From contig JAJFGG010000165.1 in the NCBI GenBank assembly GCA_021776235.1, positions 1 through 62,284 on the forward strand: a stretch of DNA of 62,284 nucleotides, given 5' to 3'. Position numbers and translations under genes: made by a program. The notes under the pieces were generated by a model that was not told where the DNA came from, did no database searches, and was given only the letters and a program-made list of their open reading frames with translations. The DNA comes from Alphaproteobacteria bacterium. Lineage in GTDB: Bacteria > Pseudomonadota > Alphaproteobacteria > GCA-2731375. Below are positions 35,357-45,420 of the stretch, piece by piece (positions within the stretch are counted from its first letter, which is position 1; each line of letters opens with the position of its first letter).

Positions 35357-36577
35357 TTGGGCCAAGCCGGTCCGGCACAGCCAGGGCGAAGCCGTTGGAG
35401 CGTCGTCGCCATCGCGATCGCGGCCGGTATCGTCGCCGCCATTCAGGTTGGCAAAGTGCCACCCCTGATTACCCTTTTGCAGGCGGAACTGGGACTGTCG
35501 CTCCTGGCGGCCGGTTGGTTGGCCTCATTGTTTAATCTGACCGGGGCGCTGTTCGGCGTGATGGGCGGTGCCATGGCCGATAAAATGGGCGCCCGAAGGG
35601 TTTTGATGGCCGGACTTGGAGGCATGACATTGGCCGGCGTTGGCGGGGCCATGGCGCCTGACCCGGCCTGGCTGTTATCATTCCGGGTCATTGAAAGCGT
35701 TGCATTCCTTGCCTGCGTGGTGACCGCGCCGCGCTTGATCGCCGCAGCCACGACCCCAAACCAGCGCAACCTTGCGATGGGCGCCTGGGGCAGTTTTATG
35801 CCGATCGGCATGGCGCTGGCGCTGTTGGGCGCGCCACCCGTCGCGGCCCGGTTCGGCTGGCAGGGTGTCTGGTTGGCCGCCGCCGGACTGGCCTTGATCT
35901 GCCTGCTGGCCGTTGCCTGGGCTACCGGAATAAAACGTTGGCCACAGGCTCCCAGTGTCGGGCAGGCTTTGTCATGGCGCGCCTTGGGCCAAGTGGTCTG
36001 GCGCCCGGGGCCGGCGGTCATGAGCCTTTGTTTCGCCCTGTACGCGGTGCAGTTTTTTGCCGTTGCCTCCTGGCTGCCAACCTATTTGATCGAAGTCATG
36101 GCCTATACCCCCGGGCGAGCCGGTGCGGCGACCGCGCTGGTGGTCGGGGGCAACGCTTTGGGGAATCTGTCAGGGGCGCTGTTGCTACATCGCGGCGTTC
36201 GCCGGTGGCGGTTGATTTTACTGGCTTTTGTCATGATGCTGATATGCGCCGCCGGAGTATTTTCCACCGCCATGCCGGTGCTCTGGAAGCTGCCCCTGGC
36301 TTTTGCATTCAATTATTTTGGTGGATTGTTGCCGGCGGCCGTTCTGGCGGCGACCGCGGTTCACGCGCCCCGTCCCGCCATGATTGGGACGGTCAATGGC
36401 ATCGTGGTGCAAGGCGCCAACATCGGCAGTTTGGCCGGACCCCCGGTCATGGCCGTCATGATCGCCGGCTTTGGTGGCTGGGCCGGAACTTACTGGCTCA
36501 TGGCGGTTTGCAGCGTTCTGGGTGTTGGGCTGGCGATCTGGCTTGGCATTATCGAGCGGCGCCTCGGCATCGAATAG
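35357..36577 (+). CDS. MFS transporter (CynX/NimT-like)
   Basis: A 406-residue inner-membrane carrier with about twelve membrane segments and the MFS loop-2/3 motif MGGAMADKMGARR. The start is TTG 35357, two bases after the dehydrogenase stop; there is no ATG that keeps the first membrane segment intact. Coupling with the upstream dehydrogenase suggests the carrier imports its hydroxyacid substrate, which is inference. It converges tightly with the SRAP gene. Confidence 0.8.
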   Translation: MGQAGPAQPGRSRWSVVAIAIAAGIVAAIQVGKVPPLITLLQAELGLSLLAAGWLASLFNLTGALFGVMGGAMADKMGARRVLMAGLGGMTLAGVGGAMAPDPAWLLSFRVIESVAFLACVVTAPRLIAAATTPNQRNLAMGAWGSFMPIGMALALLGAPPVAARFGWQGVWLAAAGLALICLLAVAWATGIKRWPQAPSVGQALSWRALGQVVWRPGPAVMSLCFALYAVQFFAVASWLPTYLIEVMAYTPGRAGAATALVVGGNALGNLSGALLLHRGVRRWRLILLAFVMMLICAAGVFSTAMPVLWKLPLAFAFNYFGGLLPAAVLAATAVHAPRPAMIGTVNGIVVQGANIGSLAGPPVMAVMIAGFGGWAGTYWLMAVCSVLGVGLAIWLGIIERRLGIE

Positions 36578-36578
36578 C

Positions 36579-37295
36579 TCAAAACAGGCGGCCTTGGACA
36601 GGCACCTTCGGGGCGGGCTGCAGGCAGCCGGCATCGTCGTTGCGCGGATTGTTGACCCGGTGCGATACGGGGCGTGCCTGCATTTGCGGTGCCTGTTCCG
36701 GGGCAAATAGCTCCGCCGGTGGCGTGTTGCTTGGGTCGAGCCAGCCGGCATGGTCATTTGCCTGCAGGATCACCGGCATGCGGTGATGGATTGGATGCAA
36801 CGCCGGTGCCGCCGTCGTCGTCAGGATGGTGAAACTGACCAGATCTTCCGTCCGCCCGCCCGACCAGGTCTCCCACAGACCTGCGAAGACAAAGGGCGCG
36901 CTATCGATGCGGTGGATCCAGTAGGGTTGTTTGCCGCCCTCGATATTTTGCCATTCATAGAAACCATCACTGGGCACTAGACAACGGCGCTGGCGGTAAG
37001 CGGCGCGAAAGGTGGGTTTTTCCGCCGCAGTTTCGCTGCGCGCATTGATCTGGCCCGCACGCCCGCTGCCGGCGCCACCTTTGCCCGGTCCCTGGCTCCA
37101 GCTAGGGATCAGGCCCCAGGTCATGCCGACCAGTTCCTGCCCCGCGCCATCGGCGCCCCGGCGCACCACCGGCACGATCTGGCCCGGTGCGATATTGAAG
37201 CGCGGTAATGTCCAAGCCCCGATTGCCCCTGCTGGCAAGTCAAACAGCAGGCGCATGGCGTCTTCCGGAGAGGTTAAGCTATAGCGGCCACACAT
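36579..37295 (-). CDS. SOS response-associated peptidase (SRAP/HMCES, YedK-like)
   Basis: SRAP proteins cross-link to abasic sites in single-stranded DNA through the N-terminal Cys. The 238-residue protein begins MCGRYSL, so removal of Met exposes the catalytic Cys2; I therefore start at 37295 rather than 37301. Other conserved positions are RFNIAPGQ, WGLIPSW, NARSETAAEKPTFR, RCLVPSDGFYEW and HHRMPVIL with the active-site His. It is followed by a 178-base gap and a divergent histidine kinase. Confidence 0.9.
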   Translation of the reverse strand: MCGRYSLTSPEDAMRLLFDLPAGAIGAWTLPRFNIAPGQIVPVVRRGADGAGQELVGMTWGLIPSWSQGPGKGGAGSGRAGQINARSETAAEKPTFRAAYRQRRCLVPSDGFYEWQNIEGGKQPYWIHRIDSAPFVFAGLWETWSGGRTEDLVSFTILTTTAAPALHPIHHRMPVILQANDHAGWLDPSNTPPAELFAPEQAPQMQARPVSHRVNNPRNDDAGCLQPAPKVPVQGRLF

Positions 37296-37473
37296 TTGCA
37301 AAACTTAACACAATAATAAAAGAAGCCAGGTGATTATCCGCCGTTGTTAATAACTGTTAGCAATTTGTTCGTCTTATTTTGTCACTAATATCATAGCAAT
37401 GGTGAGCATTGTTGGAGGATTTCGGTGCGTTAGGGTTAATGGACTGCCGCCCGAGTGACGAGGACGATTGTGC

Positions 37474-39291
37474 ATGGGGAGTGTAGCGATAGGGCATGGC
37501 TCTGGTGATGGACAATCCACCACCAAGGCAAGCCGCGCTTTCAACCTGGATGATGCCGGGCCCGCGTCCGTTCGCGCGGCAACTATTGCATCCATCATGG
37601 CGTTGCTCGCCTTCGTTCTTGTCGGTGGAATATTGGCCCTGGTCGCCGTGGTGGCGCCTTTGCTGCTGGGCCGCTCTATGCCGTTGCCTGTCTGGTACAG
37701 TTTCGGCGCGATGGGATTCTTGGTTTCCGCCGCGTCCGCGATGGTCATGCGCCGGGCTGTTCTGCGCATGGCGATTTCGGCCATCAGGGCGGAGACCACG
37801 CCAAGGATTGAGTTGTTGCATGCAATGGCGGATCACCTGCCCGAGGGCATCGCCTTGTGGGATGGGGATGACCGTCTGGTGCTGTGCAATCAGGCCTATC
37901 GTGACATATTTCCCCGCCTCGAACGTTATCTGCACCCCGGCGCGCATTTCGACGCCGTGTTGAATGCTGAATTGAGCGCGGCCTATATTCCTGCCTCCGC
38001 GGCTGCTTCATGGTTGGAGCAGCGCCAGCAACGCCATTGGATTGGCGATCTCAGCGAACAGCGAAATATTGAAGGCCGCGAGTATGAGATCGTGGATTCC
38101 CTATGCTCCGGTGGCGGCACTCTGACCCTGTTCCGCGACGTTACGACGATGCAAACCAGGGAGCGGGAGTTGCGCGACGCCCAGGAACGCTATGCCCTGG
38201 TCTCGCTGGCTTCGAACGAGGGCCTATGGGATCTGGATATTCGGACCGGCCGATTTTACGTTTCGCCCCGGGTGCTCTCCCTTATTGGGGCGCAAGGCGA
38301 TCCTGCCGATTTTCGGCGGGAAGATTGGATGGCGGCTATCCATTCCGATGACCTGAGGACCTATTATCTGCGCTGGCAGGAGCATTTGGAGGGCGACAGC
38401 CGCATTTTCGATATGGAGTACCGGGTCCTCAAAAAGGATGGCGAACAGCGCTGGATTGCCGACCGGGCATTGGCGTTACGCGATTCCACAGGCCGTGCCT
38501 ACCGCATGGCCGGTTCGGTGTCTGATATTACCGCCCGGAAACTGGTGGCGGTAGAGATGTCCCAGGCCAGGGACACAGCAGAAATCGCGAGCCGCGCCAA
38601 AAGCAATTTTCTAGCAATTGTTAGTCACGAATTGCGTACGCCGTTGAATGCCATCATTGGCTTTTCCGATTTGCTGGGCAATACCGGTAACACGCCGTTG
38701 TCCGAGAGCGATCAAGGCGATTTTCTGGGTTCAATCAACCGATCGGCGCGTGAATTGTTGGTTGTCATCAACGATATTCTGGATATGTCGCGGATTGAAA
38801 CCGGCGAACTGCGTCTGGCGGAAGGCACGGTGGATCTCAAACTGTGTATTGAATCATCCGTTGCCATATTCGCAGAACAGGCTGCGGCCAAAGGCTTGGT
38901 GATGACCGCAAATCTCCCGGGCAATTTACCCAATCTGATCGGGGATCAGGCCAAGATAAAGCAAATGCTGCTGAATTTGTTGACCAACGCGATCAAGTTC
39001 ACGGACAACAGCGGCGAAATTGAGGTCGGTGTCGATCACGGCTCCGGCGCCGGTTTGGATTTATTTGTGCGCGATAGCGGCATCGGGATGAACGCGGAAG
39101 ACATGGAGCGGGCGCGGCTGTCCTTTGCGCAACTAAATGATACGCCAAGCCGGCAACATGGCGGCCTGGGCCTTGGTTTGGCGATCACCACGGCCATCGC
39201 CGAAATGCATGGCGGCAGCCTGAAACTGAATTCGGAACCGGGCGTGGGAACCGTAGCGACCCTGCATTTTCCCGCTGAACGGGTGAAATGA
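37474..39291 (+). CDS. PAS-domain sensor histidine kinase
   Basis: A 605-residue kinase. Two membrane segments (~residues 40-100) are followed by a PAS-like region (LPEGIALWDGDDRLVLCNQAY), a second PAS (ERYALVSLASNEGLWDLDIRTG ending VSDITARK), and a kinase core with [16 protein letters not shown] (His ~385), MLLNLLTNAIKFT, DSGIGM and GGLGLGL. GAGGA precedes ATG 37474. No receiver domain and no adjacent regulator, so it is an orphan kinase like the one at 718, with which it shares the [15 protein letters not shown] core. Confidence 0.88.
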   Translation: MGSVAIGHGSGDGQSTTKASRAFNLDDAGPASVRAATIASIMALLAFVLVGGILALVAVVAPLLLGRSMPLPVWYSFGAMGFLVSAASAMVMRRAVLRMAISAIRAETTPRIELLHAMADHLPEGIALWDGDDRLVLCNQAYRDIFPRLERYLHPGAHFDAVLNAELSAAYIPASAAASWLEQRQQRHWIGDLSEQRNIEGREYEIVDSLCSGGGTLTLFRDVTTMQTRERELRDAQERYALVSLASNEGLWDLDIRTGRFYVSPRVLSLIGAQGDPADFRREDWMAAIHSDDLRTYYLRWQEHLEGDSRIFDMEYRVLKKDGEQRWIADRALALRDSTGRAYRMAGSVSDITARKLVAVEMSQARDTAEIASRAKSNFLAIVSHELRTPLNAIIGFSDLLGNTGNTPLSESDQGDFLGSINRSARELLVVINDILDMSRIETGELRLAEGTVDLKLCIESSVAIFAEQAAAKGLVMTANLPGNLPNLIGDQAKIKQMLLNLLTNAIKFTDNSGEIEVGVDHGSGAGLDLFVRDSGIGMNAEDMERARLSFAQLNDTPSRQHGGLGLGLAITTAIAEMHGGSLKLNSEPGVGTVATLHFPAERVK

Positions 39292-39412
39292 TAGCTTTTC
39301 CAGTTTGGGCGAAATGTTCGTTATCAAAATCGTGAAATTATGATGCCTTGAATAGCCCGCCTCTCAATGCCACCTTGCAGTCTGGTACTCAATTGTAGTG
39401 ATCACCGAATTC

Positions 39413-40555
39413 ATGGAACTGCGTCAATTCATTCGCTTTAGCCGGCGGTCGGCCGTCCTTTTTCCGGCCCTGGTCATGGCTTGCGCCATGCTGGTCCATG
39501 CTGATCCAGGTTTTGCGCAGAAGACACCGACCAAGAACGCCGCCCTGGTCGGGATTGACAAAGTGCGGTCGGAAAATGTCTCGCAAACATTTCCCGTCAT
39601 CGGGCGCCTGGTGGCGCGGCGCTCGGGCGTCGTGGCCGCGCGGGTCAGTGGTCCGGTGGCCGAGATGCGGGCCGCCGTGGGTGATCGATTGAAAACCGGC
39701 GATGTCCTGGCGGTTCTTGTTCGCGAGCGGTTGCATTGGGTGCGCGAACGGCGGGTTGCCGAGGTGACGTCCCGCAAGGCCCAATTGGCGGGGCGCCAGG
39801 CAGAACTTATGATGAGAAATTGGGAAATGGACCGCTTGGAACGACTGCGGAAGAGTAAGTCCGCTGCGCACCGAAAGTCCAAATTCGATGACATCCGCCA
39901 GCAGGTGGTAATTCTTGGCAGCCAGGTAGCCGAAGCGACCGCGCGCCTGCAGCAGGCCGAGGCCGATGCCCATTTGGCCCAGATCGACCTTCGTTATGCC
40001 ACTGTCAGAGCCCCTTTTTCCGGTGTTGTCACCCAGCGCCACACGGATGTGGGCGCCTATTTGAATGTGGGGCAGCCGGTCGTCACGATGATCGATGACA
40101 GTGCCCTGGAAGTCGAGGCCGAAGTGCCGACCGACCGGATCGCCGGCCTGGTGCCGGGTGCGGAAGTCACGGTGCGAACCAACGATCAAACCATCCCGGC
40201 CAAGGTCCGTGCCGTGGTGCCCCAGGAAAATCCACTGACCCGGACCAGGGCGGTCCGCTTTACCGCCGATATGACCGCCTTGCTGGGCCGTTTGGCCAGC
40301 AATCAAAGCGTCACGGTGGCCATCCCCCTCAACGCGGGGCAAAAAATTGTTTCCGTACACAAGGATGCAATTTTAAAGCGCCGCGGTAGTGATATGGTAT
40401 TCGTGGTCGAGGATGGTGCGGTCCAGCCGCGCAATATCAAGATTGGCGATGGGGTCGGGGGACGGTTTGTGGTTCGGAATGGATTGAATGTGGGCGATGT
40501 GGTGGTAATACGCGGCAACGAGCGGCTATTTCCCGGACAGCCCGTACGCTTTTGA
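39413..40555 (+). CDS. RND efflux periplasmic adaptor (MFP)
   Basis: A 380-residue adaptor linking an inner-membrane RND pump with an outer-membrane channel. It has a signal segment (SAVLFPALVMACAMLVHADPGFA), the lipoyl-type halves (ARVSGPVAEMRAAVGDRLKTGD and RYATVRAPFSGVVTQRHTDVGAYL), a coiled-coil helix pair between them, and a beta-barrel with PTDRIAGLVPG. The pump gene follows after 67 bases. No outer-membrane factor gene is present. Start could be GTG 39398 instead of ATG 39413. Confidence 0.86.
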   Translation: MELRQFIRFSRRSAVLFPALVMACAMLVHADPGFAQKTPTKNAALVGIDKVRSENVSQTFPVIGRLVARRSGVVAARVSGPVAEMRAAVGDRLKTGDVLAVLVRERLHWVRERRVAEVTSRKAQLAGRQAELMMRNWEMDRLERLRKSKSAAHRKSKFDDIRQQVVILGSQVAEATARLQQAEADAHLAQIDLRYATVRAPFSGVVTQRHTDVGAYLNVGQPVVTMIDDSALEVEAEVPTDRIAGLVPGAEVTVRTNDQTIPAKVRAVVPQENPLTRTRAVRFTADMTALLGRLASNQSVTVAIPLNAGQKIVSVHKDAILKRRGSDMVFVVEDGAVQPRNIKIGDGVGGRFVVRNGLNVGDVVVIRGNERLFPGQPVRF

Positions 40556-40622
40556 CCTTTCCCAATCGCAGCCGCGGTTTGCGGCATCGCCCCGGACATG
40601 ATTGCCCCTTAGGGGACGGGAC

Positions 40623-43600
40623 ATGAACCTGATCCGTCTATCGATCGAACGGCCAATCGCTGTTGTGGCCGCGGTATTGATGATTGTCTTGTTTGGTCTG
40701 CTGGCCCTGCAAACCATTCCCATTCAGTTGACGCCAGACGTCCGCCGACCGGTCCTGAACATCCAAACGACCTGGCACGGCGCCGCTCCGGCGGAGATCG
40801 AGCGGGAGATCATCAACCGTCAGGAAGAAGCCCTGAAGGGGCTGCCGGGCGTGACCGAGATTACCAGCCAGGCGGAAGACGGCCGGGCCCGTATCAGTCT
40901 GGAATTTGGTATTCATCAGAATATGGACCGGGCTCTTCTGTTGGTGGCGAACCGGCTGGACCGGGTGACGGGTTATCCGGCGGAGGCCAACGAGCCGACC
41001 ATTGGCACCTCCAGCTCTGACGATAATCCGATTGGCTGGTTCATTATCGATCGTCTGCCGGACAACGATCGGCCGATCCATACCTTTGGCGATCAGGTAG
41101 ATGATCTGGTGCGCGACCGCTTAGAGCGGGTGCCAGGTGTTTCCCGCGTCAATGTCTATGGTGGTAGCGAGCGGGAATTGCGGGTTGTCGTCGATCCGGA
41201 AAAACTGGCCCGTTACGGTCTGACCGTGCCACGGGTCGTGGAGGCCCTGAAAGCGGCCAATACCTCGATGTCGGGCGGTGATGTGGTCGAGGGTAAGCGC
41301 CGCTATGTGGTTCGTACCGAAGGCGAATTCACCTCTCCCGAGCAGGTCGCCGCGGTTCTGGTGCGCTCAGAGGGGAATGCTGTTTCGGGCCGGATTGGCC
41401 GGGTCACCATTGGTGATATCGCAACCGTCGAGTTTTCCCATAAATCGCCCACGGCTCATATTCGCAGCTTGGGCAATCCCACTCTCGCCGCCAATACAAT
41501 TCGCGATACCGGCGCCAACGTCATTGAAGTGATGGCTGGTATTCATGCCGCGGTGCGCGAACTGGCAGAGGTTACCCTGCCGGCGGTCGGGCTGACCATA
41601 CGGCAGGTCTATGATGAGACGGTCTATATAAACTCAGCCATCAATCTGGTGCAGAACAATATCGTCGTCGGCGGCTTGTTGGCCGCCCTGGTGCTGTTAT
41701 TGTTCCTGCGCTCGGTCCGCGCTACGCTGGTAATCTCGCTGGCCATTCCTGTATCGGTGGTTGGTGCCTTCGTCGCCATGGCCGCATTGGGCCGGTCCCT
41801 GAATGTGATCTCCTTGGCCGGCATTGCCTTTTCCGTCGGTATGGTCGTCGATGCGGCAATTGTGGTGCTGGAGAATATTTACCGTCACCGTCAGGCCGGA
41901 ACGGCACCCAAGAAGGCGGCCTTTTTGGGCGCCCAACAAATGTGGGGCGCTATTCTGGTATCCGCCCTGACGACGGTATTGGTGTTTCTACCGCTTTTGG
42001 TCATGAAGCTGGAAGTGGGGCAGTTGTTCCGCGATATCGCGGTGGCCATCTCGGTCTCGGTATTATTGTCCCTTTTGGTATCGGTGACCGTGGTCCCGGC
42101 ATTGTCCCGGCGCCTGTTGAGCGATAAGACCAAAAGCCTGCATTCGCCCCTGCGTCTGCCGGTGCTTGATGCCGCGGCAAACGCTTTCAGCCAGGGTGTC
42201 ATGCATTTTACGCAACGGGTGGTGCGGAGCCGTTCCCTTGCTATCACTGTTGTTGCCGTGTTGAGCGTTACCGGTGCCCTCGCGACATGGGCTTTTTTAC
42301 CAAAGCTGGATTATCTGCCGACTGGCAACCGCAACCTGATCTTTGGCGTGATCCTGCCGCCGCCGGGCTATAATCTTGATACCACGACCGCCATTGCGGA
42401 AGATTTGGAGAAGACTGTCCGGCCGTTGTGGGCCTCGGAAACCGGACCGGAGGCGGAACCGGGCAAACCACCGAAGATCGAGAACTTCTTTTTTGTATCG
42501 CTCAGGGCCCGAACCATTGTTGGCGCTTCCGCCATGGATCCTGGTCGGGTGGGGGAGTTGATACCAGTACTGCAGGCGCCGATCTTCAAGGAACCTGGAA
42601 CCTATGGCTTCATCTCCAAGCGTTCGTTGTTTGGACGTGGCATTGGTGGCGGGCGCAGCATCAATTTGAATGTATCGGGTCCGGACCTGGATGTGGTGCT
42701 GGACGTGGCCCGGCAGGCGGCGCGCTTGATTGGCCAATCGTTGCCCCGGAACCAGGGGAATCAATTGCGGCCTAAGCCGGGTCTGGAACTAGGCGCGCCG
42801 GAAATTCGGGTCGTGCCAAATCCATTGCTGCTGGCGGACAATGGCGTTACGGCATTGGAACTTGGCCTTACCGTGGACGCCTTGAATGACGGTCTGCGGG
42901 TCGCGGAAATAACCGTTGACGGCCGCCGCATCGACCTGATGCTGGCAGGTCCCGATGGCCAGATCACGGCAACCCAGGGCATTGGCAGTCTGCCGGTGGT
43001 GACCAGTTCAGGCGCCATACTGCCGGTTGCGTCCCTGGCGGATATCGCGATTACGGCAGGACCGACCGAAATCCGGCATGTAGAGCGCGAACGCACGGTG
43101 ATCCTGGAGGTTAAACCCAGAGCTGATCTGCCCCTGGAAGCGGCCATGGAATTCTTGCAAAGAGATGTGATCGACAAACTGCAAGGTCAGGGCTTGCCGC
43201 CGGCGGTCAAGCTGCGCCTGTCGGGCACCGCGGATAAATTGACCGCCGCCTGGGACCATCTTGTGGTCGACCTGGCCGTGGCCGTGGTCATCGTCTATCT
43301 GGTTATGGCCGTGTTGTTTGAAAGTTTTCTCTATCCCCTGATAATTTTATTCTCCGTGCCCTTGGCTACGGCGGGCGGTGTGCTTGGCCTGGCGTTGTTG
43401 AATGTCTTCAGCTTCCAGCCCCTGGATATGTTGACCATGCTGGGCTTTGTCATTTTGATCGGTATCGTTGTCAACAATGCCATTCTGATCGTGCATCAGA
43501 CGCTGTTTTTGGTGCGCACCGAAGGGATGCATGCGGATGGCGCCATTATCGAGGCGGTGCGGAACCGCATTCGGCCGATCTTCATGTCTACTTTGACCTC

Positions 43601-43805
43601 AGTCTTCGGTATGCTGCCCTTGGTCGTTTTCCCTGGCGCCGGCTCGGAGTTGTATCGCGGTCTGGGCTCGGTCGTGTTGGGCGGATTGTCCCTGTCTGCG
43701 GTGCTGACCCTGCTGATCATTCCGCCCCTGTTGAGCCTGGTGTCGGCAGTGGTGGAGCGGGGCCGGCATCTGAAGGTGGAAGAAAGCGCTCAGGCGGCGG
43801 AATAG
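40623..43805 (+). CDS. RND-family efflux pump
   Basis: A 1060-residue inner-membrane pump with the RND layout: a first membrane helix, a large periplasmic domain, six helices, a second periplasmic domain and a last set of five helices. The TM4 proton-relay segment reads GMVVDAAIVVLENI, so the second Asp of AcrB is Ala, and the TM10 site reads VVNNAILIV with Asn for Lys. This pattern differs from AcrB. The pump may use a different relay or export other compounds. ggggacggga precedes ATG 40623. Confidence 0.87.
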   Translation: MNLIRLSIERPIAVVAAVLMIVLFGLLALQTIPIQLTPDVRRPVLNIQTTWHGAAPAEIEREIINRQEEALKGLPGVTEITSQAEDGRARISLEFGIHQNMDRALLLVANRLDRVTGYPAEANEPTIGTSSSDDNPIGWFIIDRLPDNDRPIHTFGDQVDDLVRDRLERVPGVSRVNVYGGSERELRVVVDPEKLARYGLTVPRVVEALKAANTSMSGGDVVEGKRRYVVRTEGEFTSPEQVAAVLVRSEGNAVSGRIGRVTIGDIATVEFSHKSPTAHIRSLGNPTLAANTIRDTGANVIEVMAGIHAAVRELAEVTLPAVGLTIRQVYDETVYINSAINLVQNNIVVGGLLAALVLLLFLRSVRATLVISLAIPVSVVGAFVAMAALGRSLNVISLAGIAFSVGMVVDAAIVVLENIYRHRQAGTAPKKAAFLGAQQMWGAILVSALTTVLVFLPLLVMKLEVGQLFRDIAVAISVSVLLSLLVSVTVVPALSRRLLSDKTKSLHSPLRLPVLDAAANAFSQGVMHFTQRVVRSRSLAITVVAVLSVTGALATWAFLPKLDYLPTGNRNLIFGVILPPPGYNLDTTTAIAEDLEKTVRPLWASETGPEAEPGKPPKIENFFFVSLRARTIVGASAMDPGRVGELIPVLQAPIFKEPGTYGFISKRSLFGRGIGGGRSINLNVSGPDLDVVLDVARQAARLIGQSLPRNQGNQLRPKPGLELGAPEIRVVPNPLLLADNGVTALELGLTVDALNDGLRVAEITVDGRRIDLMLAGPDGQITATQGIGSLPVVTSSGAILPVASLADIAITAGPTEIRHVERERTVILEVKPRADLPLEAAMEFLQRDVIDKLQGQGLPPAVKLRLSGTADKLTAAWDHLVVDLAVAVVIVYLVMAVLFESFLYPLIILFSVPLATAGGVLGLALLNVFSFQPLDMLTMLGFVILIGIVVNNAILIVHQTLFLVRTEGMHADGAIIEAVRNRIRPIFMSTLTSVFGMLPLVVFPGAGSELYRGLGSVVLGGLSLSAVLTLLIIPPLLSLVSAVVERGRHLKVEESAQAAE

Positions 43806-43830
43806 CAGCAAGAAACAGGCGGTGAGCAGG

Positions 43831-45420
43831 ATGACAAACTACGTAACTTCCGATCAATTGAAGGCCATGTTAAGCGATGGCGGCGAACTGGCCCTGTTGG
43901 ACGTTCGCGAGGAAGGGGCCCATTCTCAATCGCATTTGTTTTACGCTGCGCCGATGCCCCTTAGTGTGCTGGAATTGTTGGCTGAACCATTGGTGCCGCG
44001 CCTGGGCACCCGGATTGTCCTGGTCGACGCCGGCGGCGGCCTGGCGGATCGCGCAGCGGCCAAGTTTACGGGCATGGGGTATACCGACGTGGCTTGCCTT
44101 CAAGGTGGCGTCGCGGCCTGGGAGGCCGCGGGTTATGTGCTGTTTTCCGGCGTCCACGTGCCTTGTAAGGCGTTTGGCGAATATGTTGAGCATCACTATG
44201 GGACACCGCACGTTGGTGCGGAAGATTTGCAGGCCATGCGTGATGCGGGCGAGGATCTGGTAATTCTCGACAGCCGGCCCATGGATGAATTCGAAGTGAT
44301 GAATATCCCCGATGGCGTTGATTGTCCGGGCGCCGAACTGGCCTACCGGGTACATGACATGGCGCCTGACCCGAAGACCACTGTGGTAGTCAACTGCGCC
44401 GGGCGTACCCGCAGTATTATCGGCGCCCAGTCTTTGATCAATGCGGCGATCCCGAACCCGGTGATGGCGCTGGAAAACGGCACAATGGGCTGGCATCTGG
44501 CGGGTTACAAGTTGGAACGGGGACAAAACCGCATGGCCCCGCCGCCCTCCGCCGACGGTCTGGTCAAGGCACGGACCAGTGCCGGGGCCGCGGCCAAACA
44601 ATTTCAGGTGCCGAGCATCGACCGCGCCACTTTGGCCAAATGGCAGGCAGAGGCGGCCCAGCGCACTTTGTACATTCTGGATGTTCGCGATCCTTTGGAA
44701 TATGCCGCCGGCCATCCGGTGGGCGTGGCCAATGCGCCTGGCGGGCAATTGGTGCAGGGCATAGAGGAATGGTGTGCGACCTTGGGCGCCCGCATCGTGT
44801 TGCTGGACGATACCGGCGTGCGGGCCACCATGACAGCATCGTGGCTGGTTCAAATGGGTTGGGATGTGGCGGTCTTGGATAGCGGCTTGGACGGTTTTGA
44901 AATGACCACCGAAATGCCGCGCCGGGGACCGGCGGGCATTGGGCAGGCCGGAAAGAATGAAATTTCCCCCGCTGAATTGGCGGCACGGATCGCGGCCGAC
45001 GACGCCCTGGTGATCGATTTGGCCCCCAGCCGGGACTATGACAAGGGCCATGTGCCCGGTGCCTGGTGGGCCGTACGGGCCCGCCTGGCGAACAGTTTAC
45101 CCAAGCTGGCGAAAAAATCGCTTTTGGTTCTGACTTCGCCAGATGCTGTCGTCGCCCGATTGGCTGCGCCCGAGGCCTCGGAATTGACCGCCATGCCCGT
45201 GGCGGTTCTAACCGGCGGCACGGCAGCCTGGAATGAGGCCGGGCAAGACATGGCTCGGGGTTTGGAACATATGGCGGATGAGCGTGACGATACCTGGCTG
45301 AAACCTTATGATAGTGACACTGATGTGGAAACGCGCATGCGCGCCTATCTGACCTGGGAAGTGAATTTATTGCAGGATATTGAACGCGACGGCGATCACC
45401 GCTTTCGGCTGTATCTATGA
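43831..45420 (+). CDS. four-domain rhodanese-like sulfurtransferase
   Basis: A 529-residue cytoplasmic protein made of four rhodanese domains (about 1-120, 121-245, 255-365, 375-490). Only domain 2 has a catalytic Cys, C189 in VVNCAGRTRSIIG; the equivalent loops have Asp in domain 1 (LVDAGGG) and domain 3 (LLDDTGVR), and Thr-Ser in domain 4 (LVLTSPDA). This single-active-site, tetra-rhodanese layout is known for proteins that often sit with thiol dioxygenases. Here it heads an operon with an exported Ser/Thr-tailed protein and a DadA-like oxidase. An in-frame GTG at 43822 is a second possible start. Confidence 0.82.
   Translation: MTNYVTSDQLKAMLSDGGELALLDVREEGAHSQSHLFYAAPMPLSVLELLAEPLVPRLGTRIVLVDAGGGLADRAAAKFTGMGYTDVACLQGGVAAWEAAGYVLFSGVHVPCKAFGEYVEHHYGTPHVGAEDLQAMRDAGEDLVILDSRPMDEFEVMNIPDGVDCPGAELAYRVHDMAPDPKTTVVVNCAGRTRSIIGAQSLINAAIPNPVMALENGTMGWHLAGYKLERGQNRMAPPPSADGLVKARTSAGAAAKQFQVPSIDRATLAKWQAEAAQRTLYILDVRDPLEYAAGHPVGVANAPGGQLVQGIEEWCATLGARIVLLDDTGVRATMTASWLVQMGWDVAVLDSGLDGFEMTTEMPRRGPAGIGQAGKNEISPAELAARIAADDALVIDLAPSRDYDKGHVPGAWWAVRARLANSLPKLAKKSLLVLTSPDAVVARLAAPEASELTAMPVAVLTGGTAAWNEAGQDMARGLEHMADERDDTWLKPYDSDTDVETRMRAYLTWEVNLLQDIERDGDHRFRLYL

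Noticed and set aside
43870-45051. 393-codon minus-strand open frame over the rhodanese gene
   Set aside because: It lies fully antisense to a protein with clear rhodanese motifs and shows no recognisable domain; GC-rich codon use leaves the opposite strand open.
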